DNA from: Paenibacillus sp. FSL H8-0537
GTDB taxonomy: Bacteria > Bacillota > Bacilli > Paenibacillales > Paenibacillaceae
Assembly: GCF_038051995.1 (NCBI RefSeq)
Contig: NZ_CP150290.1
Span: 1,165,501-1,229,500 of the forward strand
DNA length: 64,000 bases
Reading direction: 5' to 3'
A program made the translations under genes and the position numbers. This document shows, piece after piece, positions 17,404 through 24,000 of this stretch. The notes under the pieces were generated by a model. It saw only the letters and a program-made list of their open reading frames with translations, made no database searches and was not told the DNA's origin. The number at the start of each line of letters is the position of its first letter. Positions within the stretch are counted from its first letter, which is position 1.

Positions 17404-17580
17404 ATGGATCAAATGAAAGATCTTCAAAAGCTTATTAAACTCACAGGTGATCGAGCCAAGCTGGATGCTAAGGCTAACGAAACATATATTGTTTATAAGA
17501 CGAATGAAGGTGAAATGGTAAGGGAATACAATGACGGACTTATAATACCTGTTACTGGGCAGGGGGATCCTGATGCCTGA
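17404..17580 (+). CDS. candidate antitoxin-like small protein (58 aa)
   Basis: A small charged protein, MDQMKDLQKLIKLTGDRAKL at the start, then a short beta-like segment (TYIVYKTNEGEMVREYNDG). The frame is open from a TTG at 17374, but AAGGACGG about 8 nt before ATG 17404 makes that the likely start. Its stop lies inside the start of the zeta-like kinase gene (ATGCCTGA), so the two are translationally coupled. In epsilon-zeta toxin-antitoxin modules the small upstream gene is the antitoxin; this protein does not resemble epsilon, so the role is inferred only from position and size. It could also be a regulator or accessory peptide of the kinase. Confidence 0.6.
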   Translation: MDQMKDLQKLIKLTGDRAKLDAKANETYIVYKTNEGEMVREYNDGLIIPVTGQGDPDA

Positions 17581-18160
17581 TCAGACTCCAATCATGTATG
17601 TATTTGCTGGGAACAATGGGAGTGGGAAAAGCACGATTCGAAACCTTATTGTGGACAGAATCGGAATAAGTGTTAATATTGATCCCGATGCTTTGGCACG
17701 AGGTCTTGATTCGGTTAATCCTGAAAGTCGAAAGGTATCTGCTGGGAAGGAAGCGATAAAACTAGCCAAGGAATGTATCCGGAATAGTCGTGACTTTTCC
17801 GTGGAGACAACACTAGCAGGTGGGAATGTCATACGTCTCATGAATGCTGCCAAGGCCAATGGATTCAGGGTTACGATGTTTTATGTGGGTCTTGGAGATT
17901 ATCATTTGAATCTTGAACGGGTTGCTGTTCGGGTGAAAAATGGTGGACATCATATTCCCTCAGACGATATTATAAGACGTCATCAAACCTCTATTCAAAA
18001 CTTGCTCTCTAACCTGCACTTACTAGACCATTTAATTGTGATTGACAATAGTCTATCAGAAGGAAGGATAATTCTGGAAGTGGACGACGGTTCAATTACA
18101 TTTTGTTCAGACGCTGTACCTTCTTGGATTGAGTGTATCATACAGAGGCTAGAATTATAG
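17573..18160 (+). CDS. zeta-toxin-like P-loop kinase (195 aa)
   Basis: A P-loop kinase of the zeta-toxin-like group (COG4185 type). Walker A is GNNGSGKST (about 14-22), followed by NIDPDALARGL (about 36-46), SVETTLAGG (about 80-88), and the lid with RVKNGGHHIPSDDIIRRH (about 120-137), whose arginines bind phosphate groups in the family. True zeta toxins phosphorylate UDP-N-acetylglucosamine and block wall synthesis; this short version lacks parts of the classical epsilon-binding face, and its substrate is unknown. It overlaps the 58-aa gene by 8 bases and ends just before a strong terminator, so the two form an isolated bicistronic unit, as expected of a toxin-antitoxin or stress module at the edge of a defence island. 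Confidence 0.8.
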   Translation: MPDQTPIMYVFAGNNGSGKSTIRNLIVDRIGISVNIDPDALARGLDSVNPESRKVSAGKEAIKLAKECIRNSRDFSVETTLAGGNVIRLMNAAKANGFRVTMFYVGLGDYHLNLERVAVRVKNGGHHIPSDDIIRRHQTSIQNLLSNLHLLDHLIVIDNSLSEGRIILEVDDGSITFCSDAVPSWIECIIQRLEL

Positions 18161-18161
18161 G

Positions 18162-18197
18162 AAGAACAGTCAAGTAACGAGGACTGTTCTTTTTTTT
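18162..18197 (+). terminator. intrinsic terminator of the zeta-like module
   Basis: A ten-base stem, AAGAACAGTC (18162-18171) / GACTGTTCTT (18182-18191), is followed by a run of T. The T-run directly abuts the helicase gene fragment that begins near 18205. Confidence 0.9.
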
Positions 18198-18204
18198 GTT
18201 CCAT

Positions 18205-18790
18205 TATCAAATGGAGTGGACTCCGTTGTCTCATGGAGCAGCTTGAGCAATTTACCGCACGAGGCGGGCAACTGCGGGTGATCACGACTACCTATATGGA
18301 AGCGACAGATTTCAAAGCGGTTATGGAGCTAAGCAAGCTGCCTAATACGGAAATTAAAATCTCCTATGATAGCAGTCGTACAAGATTGCATGCCAAAGCT
18401 TATGTTTTCAAAAGGAATACGGGGTTTACGACCGCTTATGTCGGTTCATCCAATCTTTCCAATCCTGCGCTTACAAGTGGGCTAGAGTGGAATTTGAAGG
18501 TAACGGAGAAGGATTCCTACGACGTTCTGAAAAAAATCGAAGCGACCTTCGAGAGCTATTGGAATGATCGTGAGTTTGCCAGTTATTCTGCTGACGAACC
18601 GGAGCATGAAGAGCGTCTAAAGCAAGCACTTGGCAAACGGGATAAAAAGGATTGGAATCCAGAAACGATGTATTTTGCTTTTAATATTATGCCTTACGAT
18701 TATCAGAAGGAAATCCTTGAGAAGCTAGAAGCAGAGAGAACGTTATACGGCAGGTCGAAAAATTTGCTCGTCGCCGCTACAGGTGTAGGC
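18205..18790 (+). pseudogene. internal fragment of the PLD-helicase gene (direct repeat of 32802-33387)
   Basis: This segment is nearly identical (a few substitutions per 100 bases) to part of the intact PLD-helicase gene. It starts at IKWSGLRCLMEQLEQF, runs through the phospholipase-D-type HAKAYVF and GSSNLSNP motifs, and breaks inside the Walker A (ATGVG, before the lysine). Both ends are abrupt. The left abuts the zeta-module terminator, and the right (GGTGTAGGC, then ATCGCTTC) runs into the 3' end of the kinase gene on the other strand. An ATG at 18233 would give a 199-aa product with a foreign tail of 10 residues. There is no ribosome binding site, and the HKD motif is single, so it is treated as non-functional. 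It forms a same-strand pair with 32.8-33.4 kb. Confidence 0.9.
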
Positions 18791-18808
18791 ATCGCTTCTC
18801 TAACTCAT

Positions 18809-20212
18809 CTAGTTCTTCGGCAGCTTAATTAGAAATGTAGTCTCCTCGTAGGGGATACTCGTCAGTTGAATATTGCCTTGATGCGCTTCGACTATACCCT
18901 TTACGATAGATAGTCCGATGCCAAGGCCTTCACCCTTTCTTCCCCGATCTACACGATAGAACCGATCAAAGATTCGCTCCTGTTCTGCTGGAGGAATTCC
19001 TGCACCTTTATCCTTCACTACAATACACACAGTTTGTTCTTCCTCAATCAGCTCGATGTGGAGAAAGTGTCCATCCTTCCCATAACGAATGGAATTATCT
19101 AGCAAGTTGCGGAGCATTCTTTCGATTAATGAAGCATCAATCCATGCAAAAACCTCCATTTCCGGTAAGGCTACCTCAAATAACAATTCCTGTTCATCTA
19201 TAACAAAAAGGTAATCAGAAGCAATTTTTCGAATAAGCTCGGATAAGTTATAGGAGGAGAAATGGATTTCCAGCTTATCGGTTTCTTGTCGTGAAACGTC
19301 GAGTATTTGATCAAGAAGCTTGGCCATGTATCGGGAGCGTTGAAGAATGATTTTGGCGCTGGTTTGCAGATCCTTCTCATCTTTGTAATGGCCAGTTCGA
19401 ATCAACTCAGCATAGCCAAGCATCATAGTTAAAGGTGTTCGCAAATCGTGGGATAAATTAGACAGTAAGAGCTTGCGATTATTCTCCAATTGTTCGATTT
19501 GATTGACTTGTGTTCGTATTCTTCGAGTCATGTCATTATAATGCCGAGTGAGATGGCCGATTTCATCCTTGGAGTTATCCTTCAGTTCCATTACATTCGT
19601 TTGGATATTAACTTGATTCAACGCCATATTTAACTTGCGGATACGTCGATTAATGGAGTGAAAATACCATGAAGATAGTATGTATGGTATTAAAAATGCG
19701 ACCAATATAGGTAATGCAAAAATAAAATATACGGAGAAGGAACGAACGTAGAAATACATTTGGCCTGGCTTTAACGCATCAGCAGGCAATCCCATTAGTA
19801 AATAATAGGTTTCTCCATTCTGTTCTGATGCATAGGCCAGTGAAACCTGATTTCCGTCGGTTGATAGTGTATACCTCATGTCGAGAAATCGATCGAACAG
19901 TTCTTTAAATTGATAGTGGTTCATGATGCCGGAAGAGTCGTATATCGCTGTGCCATCAGAGGCGATCCATTCAAAACGGATTTTTGGATGCTCCTTGGAA
20001 AAAGGCGTTAAAGCTGATTCAATTCCATGCTTACTGAATACTTGCTGCTCCTGCGCGGATTCCAGTGCGAAATGTGCAATATTGTCTAGAATATGCAAGG
20101 AATATCCATCATTTGCGACATTCGCTATTGTTTTGATGAGAATGAGGAATACAACCAAGCTTATTACGTAACTCAAAATGACGAAAATCCACATTTTTGT
20201 ACGAAGTTTCAT
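18809..20212 (-). CDS. membrane sensor histidine kinase (467 aa)
   Basis: A sensor kinase with two membrane segments (about residues 8-30 and 165-190) flanking an extracellular sensor region of about 130 residues. It continues with HAMP (about 190-245), HisKA with the H box LLSNLSHDLRTPLT (about 250-263), and HATPase with NLLDNSIRYG (N box), VKDKGAGIPP (G1), IFDRFYRVD (F box) and GEGLGIGLSIVKG (G2). It overlaps the upstream response-regulator gene by 4 bases (ATGA), so kinase and regulator are co-translated. The divergently transcribed neighbour is a giant SLH surface protein, the probable target of this system. Its 3' end lies 19 bases from the helicase fragment; no terminator is visible, so the duplication junction may have removed it. 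Confidence 0.92.
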   Translation of the reverse strand: MKLRTKMWIFVILSYVISLVVFLILIKTIANVANDGYSLHILDNIAHFALESAQEQQVFSKHGIESALTPFSKEHPKIRFEWIASDGTAIYDSSGIMNHYQFKELFDRFLDMRYTLSTDGNQVSLAYASEQNGETYYLLMGLPADALKPGQMYFYVRSFSVYFIFALPILVAFLIPYILSSWYFHSINRRIRKLNMALNQVNIQTNVMELKDNSKDEIGHLTRHYNDMTRRIRTQVNQIEQLENNRKLLLSNLSHDLRTPLTMMLGYAELIRTGHYKDEKDLQTSAKIILQRSRYMAKLLDQILDVSRQETDKLEIHFSSYNLSELIRKIASDYLFVIDEQELLFEVALPEMEVFAWIDASLIERMLRNLLDNSIRYGKDGHFLHIELIEEEQTVCIVVKDKGAGIPPAEQERIFDRFYRVDRGRKGEGLGIGLSIVKGIVEAHQGNIQLTSIPYEETTFLIKLPKN

Positions 20213-20934
20213 AGTCCATCTCCCGAAAAACGATAACCTACACTTCGAATAGTATGAATATAGTGTGGAGAAGAGGGGAGAGGTTCTATCTTTTTGCGTA
20301 GCCGATTCATAAAAACGCTTAACGTGTTATCATCATAATTTTCGTGATTCCAGATTTGCTGATAGATTTCTCTTTTGGTTAGTACGCGATCAGGATTTCT
20401 CATAAACAATTGAAGGAGTTCGCACTCCATCTGGGTCAAGGTAAAGCTTTCTCCATGATTAATAAGGAGTAGATTGTCAACATCGAGCTTCAAATTATTC
20501 AGTTGAATCACAGCGGTATTGAGAGGAGCTTTGGGACGTAGTCGTCTGAGATTGGTTTGTAAACGGGCAATAAGCTCCAGTGGGCTAAAGGGTTTTGTAA
20601 CGAAATCTACTGCGCCAAGACCGAGTGCGGTGATTTTGTCTTCTTCGTTTCTTCTGGCACTAAGCACGATGACTAGTAGCTCCAATTCATTCTCTCGTAG
20701 ATAGTGTAAGACCTCGAATCCGTTTTGGTCATCCATCATCAGATCGAGAATCATCAAGCTAAAGGGAGTTCCCTTTAGTTGCGCTATTGCTTCATGTCCT
20801 GATTCAGCTTCGAAAGCTTCCATTCCAGCATGTTCGACGTGAATGCGGATGAGCTGACGGATTTCGGGTTCGTCGTCAACGATTAAAATTTTGTCTGAAT
20901 TCATCAGGGGTAGGTCACTCTCCATAGTTATCAC
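20209..20934 (-). CDS. OmpR/PhoB-family response regulator (up to 241 aa)
   Basis: The receiver has IVDDE (acidic pocket), LMILDLMM with the phospho-acceptor Asp, VLSARRNEED (Thr/Ser position) and FVTKPFSP (Lys). The C-terminal winged helix carries LTQMECELLQLF, DRVLTKREIYQQIW and DDNTLSVFMNRLRKKIE, ending GYRFSG. The frame opens at GTG 20934; ATG codons at 20925 and 20904 are alternatives, and MNSDKILIVDDE (20904) is the most typical N-terminus. The gene is first in a two-gene operon with the kinase. Upstream, in the gap to the SLH gene, are two tandem 11-bp repeats, the spacing that this family binds, so autoregulation plus control of the SLH gene is likely. Confidence 0.92.
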   Translation of the reverse strand: MITMESDLPLMNSDKILIVDDEPEIRQLIRIHVEHAGMEAFEAESGHEAIAQLKGTPFSLMILDLMMDDQNGFEVLHYLRENELELLVIVLSARRNEEDKITALGLGAVDFVTKPFSPLELIARLQTNLRRLRPKAPLNTAVIQLNNLKLDVDNLLLINHGESFTLTQMECELLQLFMRNPDRVLTKREIYQQIWNHENYDDNTLSVFMNRLRKKIEPLPSSPHYIHTIRSVGYRFSGDGL

Positions 20935-20994
20935 TTTTTATTAAAATATATCAGGTTGCCAGAAGAAAGTGTAGCACAGATATACATTTTAAAT

Positions 20995-21041
20995 TTCGTT
21001 AAGAATTCGTTAAGAATTCAACTCCTTGTCATTGTTATACT
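20995..21041. promoter_or_regulatory. tandem 11-bp OmpR-type operator with a downstream -10
   Basis: TTCGTTAAGAA occurs twice head to tail without spacer (20995-21005 and 21006-21016, then TTC). OmpR/PhoB regulators bind pairs of direct repeats at 11-bp pitch, and the regulator gene starts 61 bases to the left. TATACT at 21036-21041 is a candidate -10 for the SLH gene on the plus strand; the repeats cover the place of its -35, which fits activation. Confidence 0.6.
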
Positions 21042-21090
21042 TTTCTAAGTAAGCTCAATATTAATTAGGAATAGGTGAGTGGAAGAAACT

Positions 21091-24000
21091 ATGATCAGAC
21101 GATTTTTTTTCTTATTAACCTTATTATTCATTTTGGTAGGCATGATTCCAGCGTTGGCTTCGGCAGCTTCTTATGATCAGTGGAATATTCGGAGTCCGAT
21201 ACCCACGAGTCAAGATATGAATGGCGTTAGCTACGTGAACGGTATGTATATGTCAGTGGGGGACAACGGAACGATATTGACCTCTAGTGATGGAGTAAGC
21301 TGGACGAGCCGCACGTCGGGGACACTGTTAGATTTAAGTGACGTAAGCTTCGGCAACGGTAAGTATGTGGCAGTGGGGCAATTTGGTGAGATATTGATCT
21401 CGAGTGACGGAGTGAGCTGGACAAGCCAAACGCCGGGAAACTTGCTTTATCTTTATTCTGTCATCTATGCCAACGATAAGTTTGTGGCAGTGGGATACGA
21501 AGGAACGATATTGACCTCCAGTGACGGAGTGAGCTGGACAAGCCAAACGTCGGGCACCTTGGAGTCTTTAAATTCCGTCATCTATGCTAACAGTATGTTT
21601 ATGGCAGTGGGAAGCGAAGGAACGATATTGACCTCCAGTGACGGAGTGAGCTGGACAAGCCAAACGTCGGGCACCATTTATGAGTTTACTGATGTTATCT
21701 ATAGCAATGATAAGTATACTGCGGTGGGCTACAATGGGCAGATATTCACTTCCCCTGATGGAGTGACCTGGACGGAGCAAACGTCGGGGACTTATAATCG
21801 TTTATTGAGCGTTAGTTACGGAAACGGCAAGATTGTGGCTGTGGGGCAAGCTGGAACGATATTGACCTCCAGTGACGGAACAAGCTGGACAAGCAGTCCA
21901 TCGGGCACCTCGAATTATCTTTATGATGTCAACTACGGTAATAATAAGTTAGTGGCGGTGGGCTACAATGGGAGGATATTGACTTCCACTGATGGAGTGA
22001 CCTGGACGGGTCAAACGTCTGGGACTGGGAATTCTCTATATAGCGTCTCCTATGGTAGTGGTATGTTTATTGGGGTAGGGCTAGATGAAACGATAGTGAG
22101 CTCTATAGACGGAGCATTCTGGACGATCCGTAGGTCCGGCTTGTATACACTTAACGCTGTCACCTACGGTAACAGTAAGTTTGTAGCGGTGGGGAACTCT
22201 GGAAAAGTGTTGAACTCCATTGATGGAGTGAACTGGACGGATCACACAGCTGAAGCGGGTACTACGGATATATTAAGGGGCGTCAGCTATGGTACTGATA
22301 AATTTGTGGCGGTGGGGGATAGTGGAACGATAGTGAGTTCCAGTGATGGAGAGACCTGGACGGTCCGCACGTCAGGCACCACGAATCAACTACATGCTGT
22401 CACGTACACCGATGGCAAATTTGTAGCAGTGGGAGGCGAAGGAACGATTTTGATATCCAGTGATGGAGTGAACTGGACGGATCAAACATCCCCATTGCTT
22501 ACAGATAATCTAACCAATGTCGTCGGCAACGACGCCAACATGTATGTGGCGGTGGGAACAGCAGGATCGATATTGACCTCCAGTGACGGGTTGACATGGA
22601 CAAGCCGCACGTCGGGCATCGCGAATCATCTTCGAGCTGTGAATTACGACGATGGTAATTTTGTAGCGGTGGGGCACAGCGGACGTATATTGACCTCCAG
22701 CGACGGGGTAACCTGGACGAGTCGCTCGTCAGGAATCACGGACTCGCTTATAGGTGTCATCTCCGCTAACGGCACTTATGTAGCGGTGGGGGATAATGGA
22801 AGGATTATACAATACAGCGATGCTGACTTAAGCGGCTTGACGTTATCGAGCGGAACGCTGAGTCCGGCGTTTGCGTCTGGCACGACAAGCTACACGGCGA
22901 GCGTAGCGAATGGCGTGAGCAGTATCACGACAACGCCGACGGTATCGGACGACGGAGCGACGGTGACGGTGAACGGCATAGCCGTTGCGAGCGGAGCAGC
23001 ATCGGGAGACATTAGCTTGAGCGTGGGAAGCAACACGATCACGACGGTGGTGACGGCAGAAGATGGCACAACGACGAAGACGTACACGGTGGCGGTGACA
23101 CGACAGAGGGACAGCAATGCGGATTTGAGTGATTTGACTTTTTACCAAGAGAATGGTGTTATTCCTTATAACATTGATTTTGAACCTGGCAACATCAGCT
23201 ATGCGTTAGGCAACTTATATGGTGTGACTAGTCTCCTGGTAAAGCCGGTATTGTCTGACATCTGGGCGACGGTGGAGGTGAACGGGACGGTAGTAACAAG
23301 TGGCAGCCAGTCCCCGGTAAATTTGAACTTGGGCAGTAATACGATCACAGTACTGGTGACAGCGCAGGACGGTACGACGAAGACGTACACGTTGACGGTG
23401 ACGCGTTTGCTTGGCAATGACTCGGTTTTAAAACACAACGGTTTGACGTTATCAAGCGGCACACCTATGGAAGACCCAGCGAACTATACGAAATACTTTG
23501 CTGACGTGGCGAACAGCGTGAGCAACATCACGGTTACACCGACGGCGAGAGATAGCAAGGCAACGCTAACAGTAAATGGTACGGTGGTGGCAAGCGGCAG
23601 TGCATCGGGTGCGATTACCCTGAATGTTGGTATCAACACGATCACGATACTTGTGACAGCGGAGGACGGCACGTCGAAGAACACATACACATTGACGGTG
23701 ACACGAGCGACGGCAGCGCTAAGCAGCAACGCTGACTTAGGCGGGTTGAGTCTGTCGAGTGGAACGCTGAGTCCGGTGTTTGCGTCTGGCGCGATAAGCT
23801 ACACGGCGAGCGTGGCTAATGGCGTGAGCAGTATCACCGCAACACCGACGGTATCGGACGCCGGCGCGACGGTGAAGGTGAACGGCATAGCAGTTGCGAG
23901 CGGAGCAGCATCGGGAGACATTAGCTTGAGCGTGGGAAGCAACACGATCACGACGGTGGTAACGGCAGAGGATGGCACGACAACGAAGACGTACACAGTG

